This document shows positions 1 to 10,230 of a stretch of DNA of 64,000 nucleotides, piece after piece (the stretch's first letter is position 1; the number at the start of each line of letters is the position of its first letter). The notes under the pieces were generated by a model, which was not told the origin of the DNA, did no database searches, and saw only the letters and a list, made by a program, of their open reading frames with translations. The stretch is from Botryosphaeria dothidea. Its lineage: Eukaryota; Ascomycota; Dothideomycetes; Botryosphaeriales; Botryosphaeriaceae. The DNA is taken from positions 868,001 through 932,000 of the forward strand of contig WWBZ02000009.1 of the NCBI GenBank assembly GCA_011503125.2, written 5' to 3'. Position numbers and translations under genes: made by a program.

Positions 1-1917
1 CCTACAAACATAGCTCATCATACGACACCAAGATGGTTTTACGCGACTATCGAACACACAAGGGAGAGGAATCTTGATGGAGGCTGGCAATGTGGGCTCT
101 TGGGGGCGACTTGTGTCGCTGCGGCTCTCCCGTTATCCATGCAGTCCATTCTTCACTGGAAGAACCTCTCCACCTTGGGATTTATGCCTGTAAGAGCCAT
201 AGATGTGTCCCTTCATTCATGATGCTGATTGATCCTACAGATCTTTGCCTACCTCTTTCATGACATCTTGAGCCTGCGGCAGTTCCGATATCCATTAAAG
301 TGGGTGAAATACCTCGAAGTCGGGTTTTGTGCCGTGTGCTGTGCAGTCCTTCTCTATGACGAATACCGGTTGACCTCAACCGGTCTTATCTGCGCGTTGC
401 TGGCAATGCTGCTCACCGGCTTCGCCATCGGGTTTGTTCATCCACTCGACACGTCCTCTACTCAAGCTTGCGCAGACCACTCATCCGGCCCATCGCTTGT
501 CAAGATCGTGACGGTTTCATTCGTTATCACACTTGGATGGTGTGGAAAGATGGAGGATACCTTCCAAGCTGCGAAGCACACCCTCGACATAGACCCGCTG
601 TTACTCGGCATCAATATTGGATCCACAATGTTGGCAATTCTTCTAGGCCACTCGTTCAACGTACCGGTCAACATCGGAGGAATATTCCAGATTTCTGCTA
701 CCATTGGGTCTGCGAAAATTGTTGGTTTCGCTTCGTTACATCTGGCCACTCGGTCTTACGCGACTGAGCTACAGCTCGGCGCCTTCTATCTGACTGTTAT
801 ATGCATCATTGGCGCATTCCAACACGCGAGAGATACGGATCGTGTTACACTCTCGGGTCTCCTATTCCCTTTCCACCGTCTTCGTCCTCCGCCGTTGTCG
901 CCCGACCTGATTGCCCTCGACAATGAAGGAGATTCGTCACAGATGGAACTCACGGAGGAGGCTACCGACCGTTTTGGCCATGCAATCTCGATCAAACAAT
1001 CCAGCATAGTCTTCTCCATTTCGATTGCTGCATGCCTCGTTGCAATTCTAGCTTGGATCGGATTCATAGTCGGCAATTTTGCAGGAGATGCAAATGCTTT
1101 TGATCTGATTCCACGGCTCGATCTTGCGTATACGCCAGAACACGGTTTCGACGTTGTTATCAGCATGTATGACGAACCAATTGAGTCCATTCAATCCATA
1201 ATGAATGATCTCTCGGTTGTCCTGCCTGGATCTCCGCTCCGGGTCTTTCTTTACACCAAGAGTGAGGATGTAGAGCCTTCGATCCTCGCCGCTCTTACCA
1301 ACGCCTTCAGGGTCACCAAGTTGCCAAACTACGGTCGTGAGGGAGAAACTTACCTTCAGCACATCCTACTAAACTGGAACTCTCTCGCGAAGCACACGCT
1401 CTTCGTCCAAGCGGACGTTCATAATCCTCGGGAGATCTTCCACCGGATCCAGGACTACTACTCGCCAAACAAAACTGGCATGCTGAGCCTTGGCTTTAGC
1501 GGCAGCTCTTGCAGCATTGAGAATTGTGGTGATCGTTGGGGTTGGTACGAGGACCAAGCAGTCCTAAACGACATCTGTCAACGTGTAGGCGGAAAGCCTT
1601 GCACGAACACGAATCTCCTCCTGTCTTACAAAGGGCAATTCATTGTGTCTGCAAAGCGCATTCGCGCCGTGCGACGCGAGTTCTACGAATATCTACGCAC
1701 AGCAATGACTGACCCAGAGAGCTGGGCGCACAAGGAACCATACTTACAGGGCCGAAAAGACTCGCTTAACGCGCCGCAGTTTGGATACACTTTGGAACGT
1801 CTTTGGTCCCTTATCATGCAATGCTCAAGTGAAGAGCTTGCTTGGAAATGTCCAACTCTGCTTAGTCGCACGCGAAGAGGGGGTGATCTGACCGATTGCC
1901 AGTGCCTGGACCCTTGA
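1..1917 (+). CDS. Membrane protein with C-terminal DUF3431 domain (5' partial)
   Basis: The reading frame is open from base 1, so the gene starts left of the window. Exon 1 ends at 189 and an intron (GTAAGA...CTACAG) spans 190-240. The main exon runs 241-1917 in the same frame. The N-terminal part is a run of hydrophobic segments with short loops, resembling a drug/metabolite-type transporter, with one more membrane helix near 1000-1080. The C-terminal ~260 residues (from about 1140) match the fungal DUF3431 pattern: a VVISMYDEP opening, a GREGETYLQHI segment, 'FVQADVHNP', 'DRWGWYED' and an 'RIRAVRREFYEYL' segment. DUF3431 proteins are often treated as glycosyltransferase-like, but no activity is established that I know of. 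The substrate is unknown. Confidence is good for the C-terminal family and moderate for the transporter-like N-terminus. Confidence 0.8.
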
Positions 1918-2063
1918 GGACACTCTGTAGCTTCAATGAATCTCAAAGATGCTGCCATCATCATGAGTGCGGTTTTCTATGACAAACAATGAATCGAAGT
2001 GTTCTGTAGATGATATTTTATTTCCTTACTTCGGTCGGTGCTCTAAATAAGTTAACCCAATGC

Positions 2064-4576
2064 CTAAGACCCCCTCACATCCCGCACCACGCTCTCCAAG
2101 ACGCTCATATGCGCACCCATATCCGCCGCCTCCGCCGCCCAGAACTCAAAGTGTGCCAACACCTTCCCGACCTTCCCTCCGATCGCGTCGGCCGCGGAGC
2201 CCCAGAGGCCCTCGGCGCCACCGGGTATCCAGTCCGCGTTGCCGCTCTTGACGATGGCGAGCAGCACCAGCGACGCGCCCATGAGGCTGCGCAGGTCGTA
2301 CCACAGGCCGTGGTGGCGGTGGGCGCGCGCGCGCACCTCGATCGTCTTGAGGCAGCACTCGATGCCGGACGCGATGAGCGCGCTGAGCACGGCGACGTCG
2401 TCGCCGTCGAGCGGCGCCGTGTTGGCCGTGAAGTGTGACGTCGAGGCATCTAGGTAGTGCGTCGAGTCGTTCGCGGGCGGGTGGAACGGATAGAGCAGGT
2501 CGTTGAGGACGGCGGGGTAGGTGGGAGAAGAGCTGCCAGGCAGGCCGACGTGGACCAAGTAGTAGAGGAACGGTTGGTACAGCCAGGTCTGCATCTCGAG
2601 CAGCCTGTTGTCGATGGCCCAGCTCAACTCCCGCGAGACGTGGCTTCCGGCTTCCTCGCTGAGGAAGTTCAAGTGCGGCGCTCGGATGATGGAGGTTGTT
2701 TCGTAGTGTTGCATCGCGGGGGGCAGGTGGGCGGACCAGGAGGATACTTGCACCTCGAACTCCTGGGCGACCCGCAGCAGTGGCTTGATGTTGAGCCAGG
2801 AGGACCGCTCTTGTTGGAAGAATGTGTTGATTATTCTGTTGCCGATGCGCCGGAGAGCGATTTCGGTGAGGTAGTAGTACCAGCTTTCCTCTTCGTTGCA
2901 TAGACGGACGGTGTGCTGCCGTAGCTCCAGATCCTCTTCAGCAACCGACGACTGGGAGTTTCCTTTAGACGGAATTGGTGACGGCGGCGAAGGGAAGAGG
3001 TTTGGATACTCGCCTAAGCTGATCTCAGACTGCGGCAACGGTAGCTCGACGCGGAATTCGCACTCGGTCTTGAAGCACGACCAGTAAAGGCTCTGCTCGA
3101 GGCGTTGAGTCTTTCTGTCGATTGAGTTGGGATGCTTGGATGAGGCAGGACTGAGGACGTGCGGCAAATTGTCCGAGTGGCCGTGGGCCATGCGAAGATA
3201 CACGTGGCAGAATGTTGAAGCGTGATAGAAGTAATGCCAAGATTGAATGGTCCGAAGTGTATATTTGAGATACACTGAAGAGTCCTTATGTCAATTCAAT
3301 AATATTCATATTCATCGCAATTGCTGCAACTTACCTCCTGCGAAGAAATAGCATTGTGCTCCTAGCATCGAGTACTGGAGCGATCCCAGCCGCCGACAGG
3401 CCAGAGTGAAATACGAATCTCCCTGCTGCAACTCCCTTGCATATATGCGCACCGAAGATGGTGTATTGCATCCTTTCTTTCGGTTGGGGGTTGGTAAGAC
3501 AGATATGCCTGGGGTCGGCTTCTCAAATGGTCTTGCTATCGATCCCAGAGCGCAGGCCAGAAGCACAAGACATGACCAACCATCCCATCCCACACCGTGG
3601 TCTGCACATCGCCGGCCGTGCATGACAAGGGATTCGACATCGAGAATGGGATTCTTTGTGTGTACATTCTGTAGAAAACGATCAATGAGGACCGGAATCT
3701 GCTCCTCATCGGGAGGTGCGAGGCCTGATGGCGCAGAGAAGAGAAACCCTTCGCCATGGCGATAGTTGAAGAAATCGCCGATTAAGGCATTAGGCAGATA
3801 CTTGTTTTCGAAAATGTCCCACTCGAGGACAGTGTCTGCACTTGCGCGAGGCGGCGGGATTCTGAGAAAATCCCGTGAAGGCTCGATGGCCGCAGAGTTG
3901 ATGACGAACGGAACACCAGTACATGCCAGGCTTGCGGCTGATGTTCTGGTTTGATGCTGTATGGGATCGTCTGTATATTAGGTTAGATGGGCTGTTGATT
4001 CTTGTGCGAGGATTTGGAATAGGAACAGCCAAATGGTTGGAACATACCACTGGTCCACAGCACCTGTTTGACACTGTTTACTTCATCACTAAGCCGGTCA
4101 AGGCGCTCTAAAATGGTGTTGGTAGCCCCTCCCAACCTAGTGGCCAAGATCTTGGTCAGTCGCGGTGCTACAAGATGCAGCGGGGCAGACCTACGTGAGT
4201 TTCCCGTTTGGGTCATCTGGATATTCGCACTGTAGATTGCTTGCTCGACAGAGCGCACAGCACGGCCGTTTCTTGTCGCACTTGACTTTCCTCAAACGGC
4301 AAGCCTGACATGCCGCCTGTCGGCGAGACGGAGCCTTCGCTGGTCAGCCTCTGATGTAAGCAATCAGCACGTGTCTCATCGATGTCGCAACTGATGAGCT
4401 CGACATATCTGGACCACCGTGGTCTGATGGAAGGCTGGCAAGGGACATACATCAGTTGCTTTGGCGTCGCCGCTTCCGCGACGCTTCTTCGCCGGCGGTT
4501 CCCCGAGTGCTGTAACAGGGTCGGAACTCTGACGTGCCCGAACCGTAAGACGGGAATCCTGCGCAGAAGGGGTCAT
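2064..4576 (-). CDS. Zn2Cys6 fungal-specific transcription factor
   Basis: Five-exon model on the minus strand: 4451-4576, 4195-4334, 4048-4136, 3335-3970 and 2064-3274. All four junctions keep the frame and give about 733 residues. Exon 1 encodes a basic nuclear-localisation-like stretch (PPAKKRRGSGDAK). Exon 2 encodes a complete binuclear zinc cluster, with Cys at about 51, 54, 61, 68, 71 and 78 and the core RLRKVKCDKKRPC. A short coiled-coil-like linker (TILERLDRLSDEVNSVKQ) follows. The rest is the fungal transcription-factor middle-homology region, with an 'ALGSIARPFE' segment and 'QRLEQSLYWSCFKTECEFR'. The start was chosen as the first ATG giving a frame through the zinc cluster. The exon 1/2 acceptor (GCGAAG) is the least certain junction. 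Target genes are not evident from the neighbours. Confidence 0.85.
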
Positions 4577-5380
4577 TGCTAACAGAGGTGGGGAATTGTC
4601 GCCTTGCTCACACCACGCCGCTTGGAGTTTGGATGATGTTGCTGTGCTGTGATGGGCTGCCAAATTTGTTTATATCGGGGAATTCGGTGTGCTGCCCGGA
4701 GTCTCCGTGGGGTCGCTCGCACTAGCGACTCCGCTCCGACCCTTGTTGCCTTGACTCTTCCCGCTTAGAGCTAAGATCATCCTAACGGCGAGGGCTGAGC
4801 TTATTCGTCATCATGTTAGCCAAATTCTAGAACCGGGGCGTCCGATACTAAAGTTAGCTCGGTGTTGGTTGGCCAGATGTGGGCATTAAATAGGGACATA
4901 GATGTTTCAGGCTCCTGATCCTCTCACTAAACCCTGAATTGAGACCTGCGACCTTTATAATCGAACTAGGAATCAAGGCATGATTGCCTTAGGTTAGGGA
5001 TACATTTGCCACAGCACACGGCGGTGAGCACAGCCTTCGGGCCGGGTCCTTTGTCACGACTCGGGGACTAAGACTTTCCTCTCCGAAACTGTCGCACGAT
5101 CGTCATTCCCTGTTGGTTCTAAAAGTAGCGTCAAGGCTTGAGGCTCGGAGCAGGCACTTGTGGAGAAGGAGATTGCCGACACACCGAAAACCATACTTGC
5201 TTTTGGCCGGAACCCCATGCCCTCGTCATAACAACGCGAAGAGATTCATGTTCTTTCTCAAGGTAGAAACAAATTTCGGCCCGTTTCCTGGATACGCCAA
5301 AACTCATTGAACTGTGCCATGTTTTGTGCAAATTTCAGCCGTGGCGCATCGGCGCTACCGCCGCTTTGTTATCGCCTGGC
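4577..5380. other. Intergenic region upstream of the Zn2Cys6 gene
   Basis: I see no coding region with family features here. It contains the promoter of the minus-strand regulator ending at 4576. Short ORFs on both strands lack splice-consistent partners. Confidence 0.5.
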
Positions 5381-5567
5381 ATGGCGGAGCTCACCGGCTT
5401 ATTCGGCAAGTACACTGCCGCCCGCTAGTTCTCCAAGCGTTCTCAACTCAATCCTGTTTGTTTCTTTGTCGGCATCTTTGTCTTCTTCTTCGGCTACGAC
5501 CAGGGGGTTGATGGGCGGTATCAACACCGCACGTGATTGTGCAAAGTTCATAGGCTCCGGCCATTGA
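5381..5567 (+). pseudogene. N-terminal relic of an MFS sugar transporter
   Basis: From ATG 5381 the frame reads MAELTGLFGKYTAAR, then TAG at 5426-5428, then FSKRSQLNPVCFFVGIFVFF and GYDQG. This is the usual start of fungal hexose/sugar transporters: a short cytoplasmic leader, then first helix ending FGYDQG. After GYDQG a one-base frameshift near 5510 moves the expected continuation (LMGGINTARD) into another frame, and homology then ends. The remainder of a ~500-residue transporter is absent. I read it as a truncated, doubly broken gene copy. The TAG is one C-to-T step from CAG. Confidence 0.65.
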
Positions 5568-6461
5568 CATGAGGAGCAACTTGTAGACGATGTAGAAATT
5601 ATTTGCTGTAAGGTTGAATTGTGACCCGGTAGCTTATCAAAAACTGCAAAATAAGCTTATGCACTTGTGATTGCGTTAGGTGGCTGTTTACTACCTTCCC
5701 GGAACCCTCTTTATCTCTTCAAGGCTAGCTCAGGAATCGACATGACTGCATCACGGTCATCGGTGTTGCCTGTATCTGGTTTGTCTTTACTGTTGCCGTT
5801 TAGCCTGCTACTCACAATCCGGGGCTACGTGGCTCACTGTACTTCAACGCACCCCCCTTTAGTTACTAGTTGGCTTTACACCAAAACGTACGCCTTTCAA
5901 ATAAACGGTTCGAGTTGCTTCTTCGAGCCTTAGGTTAAGTGATCCACTCGCTCGGCGACTCCGAGCCAGGATTGCTCAGATAGCTCGGGTTCTCCCGTTT
6001 CAGGCACCAACCCGAATTAGCTTCCCGATGCCTCGATCATGTATAGCGACTATTCGGCACTGCCTCTTTCCGTTGTCCACATGTTAGATTCCAACAATAG
6101 CCGCTAAGCCCCACTGTCATGTCGGTGATGAAGGCCGCTCGTATCGTGTTTCCCCACCGCATGCTGAGCCACACCCGGCCGTCTTTCTCCACCGAAGCGA
6201 ACTCTTGCTGCCTAATTTTACAAGTCTTTTTTATGCCATGCAAAAATCCACTCATGACATCGTTCTATGGTTTTAGTACACATACCGAGCGCTACAGCTT
6301 TCGCTCTCCGATAGTCCATTGATCGCCAATTTCTCGAAGTTTCCCTCTTCGCATGATCGGTATAGGAGACATGTCACTGCCAGGCCTATGCCAACGCTAA
6401 TGCACCATCTCTAGTGGGCGGTTTCACAACGATCCATTTTTCGAACCACGATAACGCTAAT
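5568..6461. other. Intergenic region, no gene seen
   Basis: No ORF here shows recognisable domains or splice-consistent exons. It could hold further decayed sequence from the transporter relic on its left and the promoter of the ankyrin gene on its right. Confidence 0.45.
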
Positions 6462-7643
6462 ATGAGCAAGGAAGTTGGTCTTCCCGCTGTTTCATTTGGA
6501 GGAGCCGAGCTGCCAGTTCAGATGCCACTCGATACGAATGCACCCCGCAAAGCTCAAGCGCTCGAAAGTGCTTCCGAGGCTGACATCCGTGCTGAATATG
6601 GCACGGAAGTTCAAGTACCGTTCGATAACGGCATCGGTGCAAGTGGTCAGGGCGAAGGTCACGGCAATGCTCTCTCCACGGCATCGTTGGAGGGAGACGA
6701 GAAGGCGGTCCAGATGCTCTTGGACAAGGGATTTGATACTCCGGACGGATTCCTTGACAGAGCTCTTCTCGCTGCAACGATCAGAGGGCACGAGCGGGTG
6801 GTCCGCATGCTCCTCGAGAAAGGCGCAGATGCCAACGCCTCTGGAGGACTTTATGGCAACCCTCTCCAAACTGCATCAAGCTCAGGATTCGAGGAAGTGA
6901 TCCGGATGCTACTCGAAGCCAGTGCCGATGTCAACACCCAAGGAGGGCATTATGGCAACGCTCTTCAAGCTGCTTCGTCTCAAGGACACAAGGAAGTAGT
7001 CAGATTGCTACTCAGCCATGATGCCGATGTGAACGCTCAGAGTGGACACTACGGCAACGCTCTCCACGCCGCATCCTTCGAAGGGCATGAGGACGTGGTT
7101 TCAATTCTTCTCGACAACGGTGCCGACATCGATGAGCCAGGCCCGGGTTCCGTCACTGCGCTCCAGGCCGCTTCATTCCGAGGACACGAGAATGTAGTCC
7201 AGGTGCTTCTGGGAAGGGGGGCCGACATCGACGCGCCGAGTGGACAATGCGGTCCTGTCCTCCAGGCTGCTTCATACGGAGGGAACGAGAGAGTGGTCCA
7301 GATGCTACTTGACAGAGGTGCCACCTTCAACACTCTAGAGGGAGAATACGGTAAAGCACTTCATGCCGCGTCCTACAAAGAACATGAAAGGGTGGTCCGG
7401 ATGCTACTTGATAAGGAATTCATGGAAACGAATATCGAGGAGCGACAGAAAAGCTACGATAAGGCTCTCCAGGCTGCATCATTTCGAGGGAACAAGGAGA
7501 TAGTTCATATGCTCCTTGAGAAGGGTGCCAATGTTAATGCAGAGGGCGGAATCTTCGGTAACAGTCTTAAGGCTGCTTTGTCTGGAGGACACGGGGACCT
7601 GGTTCGGATACTTCTCGATAAGGGCGCCAACATTAATGCATAG
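6462..7643 (+). CDS. Ankyrin-repeat protein (NLR-type repeats)
   Basis: An intronless frame of 393 residues begins at ATG 6462; the frame is open a little upstream but without another ATG. After a 60-70 residue leader, about ten ankyrin units of 33-36 residues follow, each with a GNALQAAS..GH..VV..LL..GADVNA pattern. The third to fifth units are very similar to each other (for example YGNALQAAS and YGNALHAAS). This 'GNALQAAS' repeat style is characteristic of the C-terminal sensor repeats of fungal NACHT/NB-ARC (NLR-like) proteins. No nucleotide-binding domain is present in this frame or just upstream. The protein is either a free-standing ankyrin protein or the surviving 3' part of a larger NLR gene. 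Its partner is unknown. Confidence 0.8.
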   Translation: MSKEVGLPAVSFGGAELPVQMPLDTNAPRKAQALESASEADIRAEYGTEVQVPFDNGIGASGQGEGHGNALSTASLEGDEKAVQMLLDKGFDTPDGFLDRALLAATIRGHERVVRMLLEKGADANASGGLYGNPLQTASSSGFEEVIRMLLEASADVNTQGGHYGNALQAASSQGHKEVVRLLLSHDADVNAQSGHYGNALHAASFEGHEDVVSILLDNGADIDEPGPGSVTALQAASFRGHENVVQVLLGRGADIDAPSGQCGPVLQAASYGGNERVVQMLLDRGATFNTLEGEYGKALHAASYKEHERVVRMLLDKEFMETNIEERQKSYDKALQAASFRGNKEIVHMLLEKGANVNAEGGIFGNSLKAALSGGHGDLVRILLDKGANINA

Positions 7644-7820
7644 AAGGCCCAAACTGGTCGATAGAAACTTGTAGCTCATGGCACTTCTCTGATGATTCCG
7701 GTCTTCCATTGAACAATCAATTGAGGGACACACGGTATATGCATAAATGTAGTTCGCTCTCAAATGTTTGGGAATACGAACACCCAAGCAACTAGTTTGA
7801 AGCGGCAGACCAGAACCCCC

Positions 7821-9026
7821 TCAAAGCAGATATGGGCTGTAATCGAACGGACTGCTATATCCCTCCGCCGCTTTCGCAACACCTTCGAACGTTTCCCAAA
7901 GCGAATCAACGATCCCAATCTCATAATCCCAATCATGATGAGGATCCGCATTCGGCAGAATCTGCCAATACAGCCACGGGACGCCCACCTCTCCGAACGC
8001 CTTCGCCCAAGTCTGAATGCTATTCGCGCGCTCGCTGTCACTGAGCACAGACGCCTCATGGCAGGCATTGTTCGCGCTGGACCAGTAGCAGGCGCCCCAC
8101 TCCTGCATGAGCAGCTTCTTGCCGGCTGACGTGGCCTTCTCGACATACGGCCGCAGCTTGTCGGCCGTCATGTCACCCGTGCCGTATGCGTGGATGGACA
8201 AGACGTCCAGCGCCGCGCAGCTGAAGTAGTCCGACAGCAGCGACGTGTCGACCCAGCCGCCCCCGCCGGTCGTGACGAGGATGTCGGTGTTGCCGTTGAG
8301 GGCGATCTTGATCGTTTCCGCCATCTGGCACTGCCACTGCGGGCCAACGGATCGAAGTCTCGATTCCTGCGTGAGTCGGTGATGTCAGTGAAGTGCCAAG
8401 GTGCGGTGAGGCTTGGGGACTCACGTCGTTGTTCATCGCCTCGTTCTGCGTCTCGAATGCGAAGATGTACTCGCTGCTCTCCGCCCACGTCTTGCCCGTG
8501 TTGGGGTTGACGTGGCTCAGTACCCTCTTGATGCGCTCCTGGAACTGGCTGATGGCACTGGCGTTCGTGTAGAAGTCGCCTGTGCCGTACCACTTCCCAT
8601 AGAAGTCGGCGTCCGACTCCAGAGCGTTGAAGCTGTGGAGCGAGACGAGCAGCTTGATGCCGTGTTTGTTGACGTTGATCATGAGGTCGTCGAGCCGGGA
8701 CAGGACGGTCTCGTCCCAGTCGTCTGGGCCATCGCCCTGCAGGGCAGGGTACGGGCTGATGGACGTCCCTTTCTGATCACCCGACTGCCCTGTGCTATGT
8801 GTTAAGTCTGAGGGCTATAGTAGCGGTAGGAGGATTTACCGTCGAGCCAGACACGGAGCACTTTGACGCCCGCAGACTGGAGCTTCGTGAAAAGCGTGTT
8901 CTGCTGGTCGGTGGAGAGACCTGCAGCGTAGTAGAGGTTCGTGCCTGAAAAGGACTGGGCTGCTAGAGCAGGGGAGAGGCCACAAAGCACTGTAAGGATA
9001 CTCCCAAGAGAGAGAAGTAGCTTCAT
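7821..9026 (-). CDS. Secreted glycoside hydrolase, GH5-like (mannanase/cellulase clan)
   Basis: Three exons on the minus strand: 8840-9026, 8425-8789 and 7821-8366. They join in frame to give 365 residues. The first ~22 residues (MKLLLSLGSILTVLCGLSPALAA) form a signal peptide, so the enzyme is exported. The body is a (beta/alpha)8-type hydrolase. 'GVKVLRVWLDG' is the early strand, 'FAFETQNEAM' supplies the expected acid/base Glu (about residue 179), and 'LLMQEWGACYW' supplies the nucleophile Glu (about residue 273). The spacing between the two Glu residues fits GH5. Likely substrates are plant cell-wall beta-glycans such as mannan, but the subfamily cannot be fixed by eye. All GT-AG junctions are standard. 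Confidence 0.82.
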
Positions 9027-10230
9027 ATTTTTGGTTGTTGGAAAATACTGACGAGAGGATGAAGGAATGAGAACAAGAAGTGAATGATACGACCGCCTTT
9101 TGGAGGGCGAGAATCACACTTAATGCAGTCGGTCAACTATTTATGGCCGATGGGGGGTTACACAGCATCTACGGGACTGTCGGGATCTCCTGAAACAACA
9201 TCAACTTGGGTAGTTGGAGCGTTGATCGAATGAGCGGACAAGGTCCTTCTGCTTTTGGTTACGATGTTAGAAGATATAGGGAATGAATGCTCCACGCGCT
9301 AACGCGGGCCGTGTTTCATGCGTTTTAGCAGCTACGCCACCAACACGTTGAAGTCTCGGCCGAACAAGACTTCAAGAACACTCCATTAACTCTATCCTGA
9401 TCGAGTCTAGAACATGGCTATTGTTACGTACCCGAAGGTAGAGGGGCTTTTTAACCCAATGAAACGAAGTTGCAGAAGGAGTACGAACCCAAATGAGAAA
9501 TAGAGCCGCAAGGTGGAAGAGCTCGTATAGAACCCAGACCTACAAGACACAGCTGGAAGACCAGCCAGCAGCGGTTAAAATTCCACAGAGCAAGGTAATA
9601 GTGCAAAGTGGCGACCTCGGTGAAACCCGAGGGCTTTTTTGCTCCATTAGTGCCCTGAATTATTGCATCTGCAGATAATACTCACGAGATGGGTCGAGGC
9701 TAAGTAGAAAGGCACAAGACCATCGAGCGGCGTCCAGCCGGGTTGATCCGCTGGGGTTACAGGTAACCCTGAAGATTTTCAATCGATAACTCTCGTCGAT
9801 GCAATGAAAAAGAAGTCGCGTCCTGTGGCCAAAGCCCCCAACCAGGTTAAGTCTCGCCGGCCGTATTTTGTTGGATTGGGTCGGTCGTTCCCTGAGCAGT
9901 CACTCTGACAGATGGCCCAACAAAGTTCGACATCAAAAGTGTCTTACTAGCATTCTGTCGGGCACCGCGCTTTTTTGTTTTGATGCATGGCTTCGGCTAC
10001 GTCAAAGAGAGTAGGTAAGATTACTCTCTCGTGGGTCAGAGTCAGGGGGTTGTACATCTCGACCTGATTGCGCCGTTTGTCTCCAAGGCTAATTTGAGTT
10101 CTGAGGGCTCTTAAAGCGTTTGTTTCTGATTAGGCTAACTTGCATGTGTTTGTTTACAGCCGTGGGTAGCCTCAAGGGACTTCCAGTGTATGTCTGCGTT
10201 CTGAAAGTCAACCAGTACTGCACTCAACAA
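9027..10230. other. Intergenic region between GH5 gene and HET pseudogene
   Basis: About 1.2 kb without a supportable gene. It includes the promoter of the GH5 gene on the left. One 61-codon ORF at 9493-9678 has no recognisable features, and I saw no tRNA or repeat. Confidence 0.5.
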
